Part shown: piece after piece, positions 39,237 to 46,596 of the stretch
Numbering within the stretch: the first letter of the stretch is position 1
Layout: each line of letters opens with the position of its first letter
Assembly: GCA_951813855.1 (NCBI GenBank)
Contig: OX638380.1
Span: 3,116,876 to 3,180,875 of the forward strand
Direction: 5' to 3'
DNA length: 64,000 nucleotides
Source: an uncultured Verrucomicrobiae bacterium
GTDB lineage: Bacteria; Verrucomicrobiota; Verrucomicrobiia; Limisphaerales; AAA164-E04
The notes under the pieces: model-generated
The model's input: only the letters and a program-made list of their open reading frames with translations
Databases searched by the model: none
Told to the model about the DNA's origin: nothing
Position numbers and translations under genes: made by a program

Positions 39237-40054
39237 TGAACGTTTCGAAAACCCTCTTCTTGGGCTGGCAGTTTACCGCCAAAGGCGATTCCCGTTCCTG
39301 TCCGATGGGGAAATGGTATCCTTTAGGTAGATTGGACGAGGACTCCGGCGATCCTCTCTATCGTTTTCGTTTTATCAACGGCGCTGTCAGGGCGCAGGAG
39401 GATCGGATCTTTGTTACTAAAATGGTGTTTCCCAAACTGGACGGTGATTATCGTTCCCGAGAGTTATTCGCGGTATTCAGGAATCGGGTTATCAACGAAT
39501 CGAGACCGGAACGCCCCCGATATCTTCGGCTGCTCGGACTCGACGAGAAAGCGGACCCGTTCGAAATCATGGCCATCAGTGGCGGGGTTAAGATGACGGA
39601 CTATTTCATCACGTTTCCGAAGTTGGAACGGGACGCTGAAGGTTGGTTCGCTTGCCGGTTTTTCCTGAGGGTGAACGATTCCGTCAATCAACCGTCGCTG
39701 AAACGCGTCGCCGATCTTAAGCCGGATGAACCCTTGCTCGTCTCCTTGGAACTGAACCATCCGACAGTCGGGGCCGCGGTTCAAATGTTGACGGAAGACT
39801 ATCACATGATCGGTTGGGGGCCCGATTATCTCGCGAACGAATTGAAGAATGTCGTCGCCGACGAGGAAACCCAAATCGAAGCGAAAGTCGTCTTGTTGAA
39901 CGATCTCAAGCCTCGCCATCCGAATCGTCTTCTGATCGGATTGCGCTTTCGATGCGAAACATACGAACCGATGTCGGGTCCGGAATACGAGATCGTTTCC
40001 CTGGATCCTAAGCGGGCCGAAAAGGGTTTGGTCGCGGGGCGGTTCCGTGATTAG
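39236..40054 (+). CDS. HIRAN-domain protein
   Basis: 272 residues. The N-terminal two thirds has no family I recognise (LFLGWQFTAKGDSRSCPMG is distinctive). The C-terminal 80 residues (PLLVSLELNHPTVGAAVQM, DYHMIGWGPDYLANEL, LLIGLRFRCETYEPM) fit a HIRAN domain, a fold that binds 3' ends of DNA in eukaryotic Rad5/HLTF and is found alone or in small modules in bacteria. The gene is coupled to the HipA-like kinase. Its 3' 206 bp are repeated at 42574-42779 by the tandem duplication. HIRAN assignment is by pattern and moderate. Confidence 0.65.
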   Translation: MNVSKTLFLGWQFTAKGDSRSCPMGKWYPLGRLDEDSGDPLYRFRFINGAVRAQEDRIFVTKMVFPKLDGDYRSRELFAVFRNRVINESRPERPRYLRLLGLDEKADPFEIMAISGGVKMTDYFITFPKLERDAEGWFACRFFLRVNDSVNQPSLKRVADLKPDEPLLVSLELNHPTVGAAVQMLTEDYHMIGWGPDYLANELKNVVADEETQIEAKVVLLNDLKPRHPNRLLIGLRFRCETYEPMSGPEYEIVSLDPKRAEKGLVAGRFRD

Positions 40055-40426
40055 CGAGGTTGGCTAAATCGATAGCGAGTGGGCGAAGCGAATCCCGGGT
40101 TCGACTTGCCAGGCGTTGAATCGGAATTCGGGCTTCGCTTGATTTGTCGCACTCCACGTTTGGAATCTTTCGGGAGGGCAAACCGCTCGCGGATCAGGAA
40201 TCGGCAAATCGATTGCCGTTCGCCGTGGTGATCGGGTTGAAGCGAGGTGCGAGTTTTTTCGGTCGGTTGATTGCGGGATTTCGGTTCGAAGCGTTTCCCC
40301 GGCTGGCGGCGAGGCCACGGGGGGATCGATCGAAAAGGGGGGCACCGCGTTCGGGTTTCGGAGCCGACAGCCGGGGGTAGTTGGGATGCGGCGACGGCTA
40401 GCGAAAACTTTAATATCGAAATCCCG
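40055..40426. other. Conserved non-coding flank of the first toxin-antitoxin module
   Basis: About 370 bp between convergent genes. It matches 42780-43151 with only scattered differences. Small frames in it are not preserved as protein, so it seems non-coding. Confidence 0.55.
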
Positions 40427-41518
40427 TTAGTCGGGTTTGTTCCATTTCAACCTGACCTTCAGCCGGTTGAGACGATTCCAGGGAATCAATTTATAATATT
40501 GGAGTCGGCCGACGACGATGCCGGGAGCGATGCCTTGTTGCTCGGCAAATTCCCTGATGTCGGCTTCGCTAAAACACGAAACGTCGGTAAACTCTTTCCA
40601 AGCTCGCTGGGGGATCAACATGTCGGCCGCCCATTCGTCGGCTTCTTTCTCCTGGTTTCCGTCATTTCCAAGTTCTTCGTCGATAAAGACGTCTGTTTTG
40701 CTGTGAAGTAGGATATGCGCGGCCTCGTGAAAGAAACTGAACCATAGATGATCGTTGGCCCGGTATCTGACAGTCAGCTGGATGACGGCCTTTTTAGACG
40801 ACAGCCACCATGCGGCACCGCTGATCGCCGTCTTGGGAAACGGTCGTACCAACGCCAAAGCGACTCCGGCTTCACGGCAAAGCCTCGTGGCCTGCTGAAA
40901 AGCCTGATCGATCGGTTCGCGCGTTAGGCTCCGGATGTTTCGCAGTGCACGCTTGAAACGGCTTACATCGTAGTCTTGGCAATTCTGGCTTTCGGCTTCG
41001 ATTCGGCCGAGCCGGATCCAAGTGGTTAATGCGGCCTCGTCGCTTTTGAATGTTGGGCTATGTCGATAGGCAACGTTGTTCAGACTGTAACGAACCTTCC
41101 AGTCATCGATTGAATCCGCCCTGAAGAATCCCAGCAGTTTGGTTACCTTATCGGCATCTGATTTAGGTTTCTGGATGTAGCCTCGTTTCACCAGTTCGGA
41201 GACCGGAAACGCTTTAGTCCACGCAGCTGCTGCGGCGACGTATTCGGCCTCGGCTTCTCGAGCCTGGTGAAGCTGATAATTGGCCTCAATCCCCATCCAG
41301 ATACTGGTATCAAGGCCGAGTATTTTTTCGAATTGAAGCGCGATCTTCGGATCAAGACTCGCTTTGGCTTTGATGATTTTGCTGATCAATTCAGGAGAGC
41401 AACCGCATTTGCGGGCGAAATTGGCAGGCGATAGCCCGTTGACTTCCAGGTACTCCTCTAAAATCCAACCGGGGGGGACCGCGTAGTCGGGATTGAACTG
41501 GTTTAGTGGCTTCTTCAC
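40427..41518 (-). CDS. HigA-like antitoxin fused to ImmA/IrrE metallopeptidase domain, module 1
   Basis: 363 residues. Residues about 18-75 form an XRE/HigA helix-turn-helix (PPGWILEEYLEVNGLS, FARKCGCSPELISKII, ALQFEKILGLDTSIW). The C-terminal half is an ImmA/IrrE peptidase with zinc motif HEAAH near residue 264 and EKEADEWAADMLIP. The gene follows its toxin by 14 bp, in HigBA order. The last 50 residues are identical to module 2, while the rest is about 60 percent identical. The peptidase could remove the antitoxin itself or respond to a signal; this is inference. Confidence 0.82.
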   Translation of the reverse strand: MKKPLNQFNPDYAVPPGWILEEYLEVNGLSPANFARKCGCSPELISKIIKAKASLDPKIALQFEKILGLDTSIWMGIEANYQLHQAREAEAEYVAAAAAWTKAFPVSELVKRGYIQKPKSDADKVTKLLGFFRADSIDDWKVRYSLNNVAYRHSPTFKSDEAALTTWIRLGRIEAESQNCQDYDVSRFKRALRNIRSLTREPIDQAFQQATRLCREAGVALALVRPFPKTAISGAAWWLSSKKAVIQLTVRYRANDHLWFSFFHEAAHILLHSKTDVFIDEELGNDGNQEKEADEWAADMLIPQRAWKEFTDVSCFSEADIREFAEQQGIAPGIVVGRLQYYKLIPWNRLNRLKVRLKWNKPD

Positions 41519-41532
41519 TTATCTGCCTCCCC

Positions 41533-41868
41533 TTAATGATAGTCAACTACTTCGACGATTTCAATCATATCTATCTGTTTTAGGTCAATTCCTTTATCGC
41601 TCTTGCGAGGCAGTGGATTTTGATTGATTCGGAATATCAACCTGTGGGGGTGGACGAGATCGATGGCAAAATACTCTTTCCGTTTGCCTTGGAGTTGATG
41701 CCGCCTGAGGGGTGGCTTCGTCGGTATTTGTTCCAAATGATTGGCTATCCTTAGTATCGACATTTGCTTTTTGATGACCTTTGCCATTCTCATTCCGAAT
41801 TCTTTTTGAAGGTTGTTCTCCGAATTGAAAAGTTTTTCGAGTTTACGGTTTCGGAAGGAGATATTCAT
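41533..41868 (-). CDS. HigB/RelE-type toxin, module 1
   Basis: 111 residues from the ATG at 41868; a TTG two codons earlier is possible. The fold pattern of RelE/ParE/HigB toxins is visible: FRNRKLEKLFNSENNL, RRHQLQGKRKEYFAIDL and PHRLIFRI, ending VVDYH. Such toxins usually cleave mRNA on the ribosome. Roughly half identical to the module 2 toxin. Located just before the antitoxin gene, behind an inverted repeat. Confidence 0.8.
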   Translation of the reverse strand: MNISFRNRKLEKLFNSENNLQKEFGMRMAKVIKKQMSILRIANHLEQIPTKPPLRRHQLQGKRKEYFAIDLVHPHRLIFRINQNPLPRKSDKGIDLKQIDMIEIVEVVDYH

Positions 41869-41880
41869 GTCCAAGGATCA

Positions 41881-41916
41881 ATTAGTTCGTCCACAGGTAA
41901 CAATTGACGAACTAAT
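41881..41916. promoter_or_regulatory. Inverted repeat upstream of toxin-antitoxin module 1 (probable operator)
   Basis: ATTAGTTCGTC at 41881-41891 and GACGAACTAAT at 41906-41916 are perfect 11-bp arms separated by 14 nt, starting 12 nt upstream of the toxin ATG. This is where HigA autorepressors bind. The central spacer includes CAGGTAAC, also found in the module 2 palindrome. Confidence 0.62.
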
Positions 41917-42380
41917 GTCTAGAAGGATAATTGATTTCTGTTGCGAATGGCTGGCTTATTCGGGTAACGCAAATGCCGAGCGTTCACGGTTCGAAAGCGG
42001 CATGAGGGATGGATACGGCCGGTATTCAGTCTGACCGTTCGTCCGGGAAACCGTTACCTTTTGTTGCCTTTCGCAGCTCGGAAAAAGGTGACGAACCTGC
42101 TCCGAAGATTGATGCGCCAAGGCAAAAACGGGAGTTGGATACGGGTAAATGGCAGCCTAACGGAGAGCTCAGCGAGCAAGTCCCGCAAACCGACGGATTT
42201 ATTTGCCGGCGTGCCGGCTCCTGATGCTCCCCAAGTCGGGAACGGTTGATTCGTTCGGCGCCGCACGATCCAGCTAATCCCTCGGTCGCAAAGAATTACC
42301 GCAGAGCCGAATACCGTTGGCCGGCAAGTTCCTCGGGATTCTTCCTGTTTCTATTCGGAGAGAGGTTCATAATCGGGTCC
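41917..42380. other. Intergenic region between module 1 and the truncated sulfatase
   Basis: About 460 bp without a recognised gene. From about 42235 it matches the sequence in front of the intact sulfatase (from about 44950). Confidence 0.5.
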
Positions 42381-42572
42381 ATGAGCACTTTCCTTCGTTT
42401 AGGGATTGCGAGCGTCTTTATTTGGGGAACCGTTTAGGCCAAGAACGACTCAAAATCCTGTTGCTTTTGGTCGATGATCTGAAACCGGCGTTGGGGTGCT
42501 ACGGCGATCGCTGGGCGATCACTCAATATCGATCGGTTGGCCGCTCAGGGGGTACGGTTTGAGAGCGTCTAT
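42381..42572 (+). pseudogene. 5' fragment of an iduronate-2-sulfatase-like gene
   Basis: Matches the first 195 bp of the intact sulfatase at 45121, including signal peptide and LLLVDDLKPALGCYGDRWA. It has small deletions that break the frame (one T in the leader, two bases near CACTCAATATC) and stops at the duplication junction. Confidence 0.85.
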
Positions 42573-42573
42573 G

Positions 42574-42779
42574 ATGTCGTCGCCGACGAGGACCCGAAAA
42601 TCGAAGCGAAAGTCGGCTTGTTGAACGATCTTAAGCTCCGTCACCCGAATTGCCTTCTGATCGAATTGCGCTTTCGATGCGAAACATACGAACCGATGCC
42701 GGGTCCGGAATACGAGATCGTTTCCCTGGATCCTAAGCGGGCCGAAAAGGTTTTGTTCGCGGGGCGGTTCCGTGATTAG
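42574..42779 (+). pseudogene. 3' fragment of the HIRAN-domain gene
   Basis: Second copy of the last 206 bp of the HIRAN gene (39849-40054), joined to the sulfatase fragment at 42572-42574. The two fragments even form a short chimeric frame of 80 codons starting at 42537 (MAAQGVRFESVYDVVADED). Confidence 0.85.
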
Positions 42780-43151
42780 CGAGGTTGGCTAAATCGATAG
42801 CGAGCGGGCGAAGCGAATCCCGGGTTCGACCTGCCAGACGTTGAATCGGAAATCGGGCTTCGATTGATGTGTCGCACTCCACGTTTGGAATCTTTCGGGA
42901 GGGCAAACCGCTCGCGGATCAGGAATCGGAAATGCGAATGCCGTTCGCCGTGGTGATCGGGTTGAAGCGAGGCCCGAGTTTTTTTCGGTCGGTTGTTTGC
43001 GGGATTTCGGTTCGAAGCGTTTCCCCGGCTGGCGGCGAGGCCACGGGGGTATCGATTGAACAGGGGGCACCGCGTTCGGGTTTCGGAGCCGACAGCCGGG
43101 GTTAGTTGGAATGCGGCGATGGCTAACGGAAACCTCAATGTCGAAATCCCG
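42780..43151. other. Conserved non-coding flank of the second toxin-antitoxin module
   Basis: Nearly identical to 40055-40426, with scattered substitutions. No gene recognised. Confidence 0.55.
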
Positions 43152-44240
43152 TTAGTCGGGGTTTTTCCATTTCAACCTGACCTTCAGCCGGTTGAAACGA
43201 TTCCAGGGAATCAATTTATGATGTTGGAGTCGGCCGACGACGATGCCGGGAGCGATGCCTTGTTGCTCGGCAAATTCCCTGATGTCGGCTTCGCTAAAAC
43301 ACGAAACGTCGGTAAACTCTTTCCAAGCTCGCTGGGGGATCAACATGTCGGCCGCCCACTCGTTGGCTTCTTTCTCTAGCTTGGAGTCATTTCCTTGGGC
43401 ATTGTCGACGAAGACGCTTTTCTTGCTGTGCCGCAGAATATGCGCAGCCTCGTGAAAAAAGGTAAACCACAGGTGATCGTCGGTCTTATGCCTGGCGGTC
43501 AATTGGATAACGGCCTTTTGGGGCGATAGCCACCAGGCGGCTCCGCAGAGTGCCGTTTTGGATAATGGTTGCACTATCGTCAATGCGACTCCGGCTTCGT
43601 TGCAGAGTTTTTCGACCCGTTGAAAAGCCTCGATGATTGGCTGATTCGTTAGACGTGGGATGTCTCGCACCGCGTGACTGAACCGGGTTTTGTTGTATCT
43701 CGAACAATCTTGGCTTGCGGCTTCGATTTGACCGAGTCGGATCCACGTGGCCAACGCGACTTTGTCGCTTTTGAATTTGGGGCTGTGTCGATAGATTACG
43801 TTTTTCAAACCATAACCGGCCTCCCAGGCATCAATCGAACCCACCTCAAAGAACTTCAGCAATTTGGATATCTTATCGGCACTTGATTCAGGCTTCTGGA
43901 TGTAGCCTCGTTTTACCAATATGGAGACGGGAAACGTCTCGGCCCACGTAATTGCGGTGTTGTCGTTGGCTTCGGTCGCTCGTGCTCGGCGGAGCCGGTA
44001 ATTCTTTTCAATTCCAAGCCAGATACGGGCATCGACGCCGAGAACTCTCTCGAATTGAAGGGCCGTTTCCGGTTCGACCGGTGCATTGGCTGCGATGATC
44101 TCGCTGATCATTTTGGGAGAGCGTCCGCATTTACGGGCGAATTCGGCATGTGATAGTCCTTCGACTTCCAAATGTTCCTTCAGGACCCAACCGGGCGGGA
44201 TCGCGTAATCGGGGTTGTATTGGTTTAGGGTCTTCTTCAC
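43152..44240 (-). CDS. HigA-like antitoxin fused to ImmA/IrrE metallopeptidase domain, module 2
   Basis: 362 residues. Same layout as module 1: helix-turn-helix at about 18-75 (FARKCGRSPKMISEII, ALQFERVLGVDARIW), linker, HEAAH zinc motif and EKEANEWAADMLIP. The presumed recognition helix differs from module 1 at several positions (RSPKMISEIIAAN versus CSPELISKIIKAK), which fits the different operator. C-terminal 50 residues are identical to module 1. It lies 14 bp behind its toxin. Confidence 0.82.
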   Translation of the reverse strand: MKKTLNQYNPDYAIPPGWVLKEHLEVEGLSHAEFARKCGRSPKMISEIIAANAPVEPETALQFERVLGVDARIWLGIEKNYRLRRARATEANDNTAITWAETFPVSILVKRGYIQKPESSADKISKLLKFFEVGSIDAWEAGYGLKNVIYRHSPKFKSDKVALATWIRLGQIEAASQDCSRYNKTRFSHAVRDIPRLTNQPIIEAFQRVEKLCNEAGVALTIVQPLSKTALCGAAWWLSPQKAVIQLTARHKTDDHLWFTFFHEAAHILRHSKKSVFVDNAQGNDSKLEKEANEWAADMLIPQRAWKEFTDVSCFSEADIREFAEQQGIAPGIVVGRLQHHKLIPWNRFNRLKVRLKWKNPD

Positions 44241-44254
44241 TTATTTGTCCTCTC

Positions 44255-44587
44255 CTAATGATAGTCAATTATTCCGATGATCTCAATCTCCGTTATTTTT
44301 TTCAGATCAATTTCTTCATCGTTCTTGCTAGACGGTGGTGTTTGATTACGAAAGATCAACCGGAAAGGGTGGATCAAATCGATGGCGAAATGCCCTTTCC
44401 ATTCCCCCCTGAGTTTATGCCGTCTGTAAGGCTTATGTTGCGGTACTAATTCCAAATTGTCCGCCGCTTCGAGAAACGCCATCCGATTTTTGATAACTTC
44501 CGCCATTTTTACCCCATACTTCCTTTCCAAGCCGTTTTCCTTGTTGATCAGTTTTTCAAACTTCCGATGCTTGAAGGCGATGTCCAC
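44255..44587 (-). CDS. HigB/RelE-type toxin, module 2
   Basis: 110 residues from a GTG start. Toxin pattern: FKHRKFEKLINKENGLERK, YRRHKLRGEWKGHFAIDL, HPFRLIFRN, ending IIDYH. About half identical to the module 1 toxin, with the same gene spacing to its antitoxin. Expected to act as a ribosome-dependent mRNA endonuclease or related toxin. Confidence 0.8.
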   Translation of the reverse strand: MDIAFKHRKFEKLINKENGLERKYGVKMAEVIKNRMAFLEAADNLELVPQHKPYRRHKLRGEWKGHFAIDLIHPFRLIFRNQTPPSSKNDEEIDLKKITEIEIIGIIDYH

Positions 44588-44597
44588 GATTGAGGTT

Positions 44598-44628
44598 CAT
44601 TATCGTTACCTGTCAGGTAACGATAATG
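44598..44628. promoter_or_regulatory. 31-bp palindrome upstream of toxin-antitoxin module 2 (probable operator)
   Basis: CATTATCGTTACCTG, a single T, then CAGGTAACGATAATG: perfect 15-bp arms ending 10 nt upstream of the toxin start. It is a strong candidate for the binding site of the module 2 HigA and differs from the module 1 repeat. Confidence 0.72.
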
Positions 44629-45120
44629 GGAAGAATATCAATAGGGAAATTGGTTTTGGCAGCGAAGATCTGATAGTTGCGGGCAGTGATACCAAGGAAC
44701 GTTCTTTCGTCGAAGGCGCCATTGAAGAGCGGTACGATCGGCAAGCGGCTGGATTGGCGGTCTTGAAAATCATTGGCCTGACCTTGATTCGAACCGACAA
44801 CCGGAGTGGAGCATTCGACCCGGAGATCGGGGTGCCAAGTTCGAATGGCGACGTCGAGTGAGGCTTGACGGAAGGCAGACGGAGGCTAGCTGAGCGAGTA
44901 GCTGCAAGCTAAGGGATCTTATCGCAGGCGTACCGGTTCCGAAGGTATGCGAGTCGGGAACGGTTGATTCGTTTGGCGAACCAAGGGCGAAGATTCGGCG
45001 CTGCACGATTCGGCTAATCCCTTGGTCGCAAAGCATTACCGCAGGGCCGAAAACCGTTGGCCGGCAAGTTCCTCGGGATTCTTCCTGTTTCTATTCGGAG
45101 AGAGGTTCATAATCGGGTCC
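44629..45120. other. Intergenic region upstream of the intact sulfatase
   Basis: About 490 bp between divergent genes. The first 320 bp are unlike copy 1; the rest repeats the sequence before the truncated sulfatase. No gene recognised. Confidence 0.5.
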
Positions 45121-46596
45121 ATGAGCACTTTCCTTCGTTTGGGGATCGCGAGCGTCTTTATCTGGGGAACCGTTTTAGGCCAAGACCGACCCAATATCCT
45201 GTTGCTTTTGGTCGACGATCTGAAACCGGCGTTGGGGTGCTACGGCGACCGCTGGGCGATCACTCCCAATATCGATCGGTTGGCCGCTCAGGGGGTACGG
45301 TTCGAAAGCGCCTATTGCAATCAATCGGTCTGCGCTCCCTCCCGGAATACGCTACTTCTCGGCGTCCGTTCCACCACCTTGGGAGTGTATTCGCTCGGGC
45401 GCAATTTTCGCCAAGCGGCGCCGGACGCCGTGACGTTGCCCCAATACTTTATGAATCACGGCTATCGGACCGAGGCCGTGGGCAAGGTGTTGCATACCGG
45501 ACACGGCAACCACGAAGACCCGGCTTCCTGGAGCGTGGCTCCGCAACTGGAGAAAGTGGTGGAATATCTCTTGCCGGAAAATTCCGCCGGCGGGCGCTTG
45601 ACTCGCGAGGACGCTTTTTTCACCAACCAGATGCTCGGCAAGGTGGGCTCGTTGCCCAAGGGAGCCGCTTGGGAATCGACCGACGTGCCCGACCGGGCCT
45701 ACGCCGACGGCCGGATCGCCGAAGAGGGTATCCGCCGGCTGCGGGCGGCCAGCCGCCGTCCGGATCAGCCTTTCTTTCTGGCTCTCGGATTCGTCAAGCC
45801 GCATCTGCCCTTTACGGCTCCTCAGAAGTATTGGGATCAGCACGACCCGAAGAAATTCACGATCGCTCCCGATCAAACCCATCCCGAGGGCGCCCCGAAC
45901 TGGGCGGGGAAACGGGGCGGCGAAATCGTCAACTACACGCCCTTGACCGTGGAGAATCTGCGCGAGGACGCGATGCAGCGAAAACTGCTTCACGGTTATT
46001 ACGCGACCTCCACTTTCGTCGACGCCCAGATCGGCAAGGTTCTGAACGAACTGGAGCGGTTGGGATTGGAGAGCAATACGGTGATCGTGCTATGGGGCGA
46101 TCACGGTTGGCATTTGGGCGACCACGGTTACTGGACCAAGCACACCAATTACGAGCAGGCCAATCGGATCCCCATAATCGTGGTGGCTCCGGGCCGAGGC
46201 CTGGCGGCCGGCCGGTCGACCCGGCAATTAGCCGAGTCGGTGGATCTGTTTCCGACGCTCGCGGAATTGGCCGGCTTGCCCGAACCGAAAGTTCCCCAAG
46301 GACTCGACGGTTTGAGCTTGGCGCTGGTGCTGCGCGACCCCTCCCACGAAATCAGAGATCATGCCTACCACTGTTATCCCCGTCGCGGCCGGATGGGGCG
46401 GGCCATCCGAACCGAAAGGTATCGCTTGGTGGAGTGGCGATCGGTCGCTACGCCGGACGCACCGGCCGAATACGAACTCTACGATTACGTCGACGATCCC
46501 GGGGAAAAACGAAACCTCTCATCCGAGCGTCCTGGCGTTGTCGCTCAGTTGGCCGAAATTCTGGCACGGCATCCCGCCGCCAAACCGCGGCGCTGA
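45121..46596 (+). CDS. Secreted iduronate-2-sulfatase-like sulfatase
   Basis: 491 residues from the ATG at 45121 with a short signal peptide (LGIASVFIWGTVLG). The N-terminus follows iduronate-2-sulfatase closely: LLVDDLKPALGCYGD, ITPNIDRLAAQGVRFESAY, then C71-APSR (formylglycine site). Later motifs: VGKVLHTGHGNHEDPASW, FFLALGFVKPHLPF, VLWGDHGWHLGDHGYW. It should act on sulfated uronic acid-type glycans in the periplasm. Its 5' end was copied into the truncated fragment at 42381. Stop codon directly abuts that of the next, convergent sulfatase. Confidence 0.88.
   Translation: MSTFLRLGIASVFIWGTVLGQDRPNILLLLVDDLKPALGCYGDRWAITPNIDRLAAQGVRFESAYCNQSVCAPSRNTLLLGVRSTTLGVYSLGRNFRQAAPDAVTLPQYFMNHGYRTEAVGKVLHTGHGNHEDPASWSVAPQLEKVVEYLLPENSAGGRLTREDAFFTNQMLGKVGSLPKGAAWESTDVPDRAYADGRIAEEGIRRLRAASRRPDQPFFLALGFVKPHLPFTAPQKYWDQHDPKKFTIAPDQTHPEGAPNWAGKRGGEIVNYTPLTVENLREDAMQRKLLHGYYATSTFVDAQIGKVLNELERLGLESNTVIVLWGDHGWHLGDHGYWTKHTNYEQANRIPIIVVAPGRGLAAGRSTRQLAESVDLFPTLAELAGLPEPKVPQGLDGLSLALVLRDPSHEIRDHAYHCYPRRGRMGRAIRTERYRLVEWRSVATPDAPAEYELYDYVDDPGEKRNLSSERPGVVAQLAEILARHPAAKPRR

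Larger units (their letters stand above)
39849..42573. repeat. Tandem duplication, copy 1 (about 2.72 kb)
   Basis: Begins inside the HIRAN gene and ends inside a truncated sulfatase copy. The left part (to about 40650) and the right end (from about 42235) match copy 2 almost base for base, while the core in between (antitoxin N-terminus, toxin, promoter region) is clearly diverged or unrelated. Confidence 0.8.
42574..45315. repeat. Tandem duplication, copy 2 (about 2.74 kb)
   Basis: Runs from the HIRAN 3' fragment to the start of the intact sulfatase. Offsets to copy 1 are constant on the left (2725 bp) and on the right (about 2740 bp), with different core sequence between. Confidence 0.8.

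Noticed and set aside
40144..40380. Plus-strand ORF in the conserved flank, also present at 42869-43105
   Set aside because: It is kept only because the DNA is duplicated; it has no ribosome site, and the differences between copies do not favour protein conservation.
41867..42034. Plus-strand small ORF of 55 codons with a perfect-looking GGAAGGAG site before the ATG
   Set aside because: The site and start lie inside the N-terminal codons of the minus-strand toxin, the frame is not kept in module 2, and the product matches nothing.
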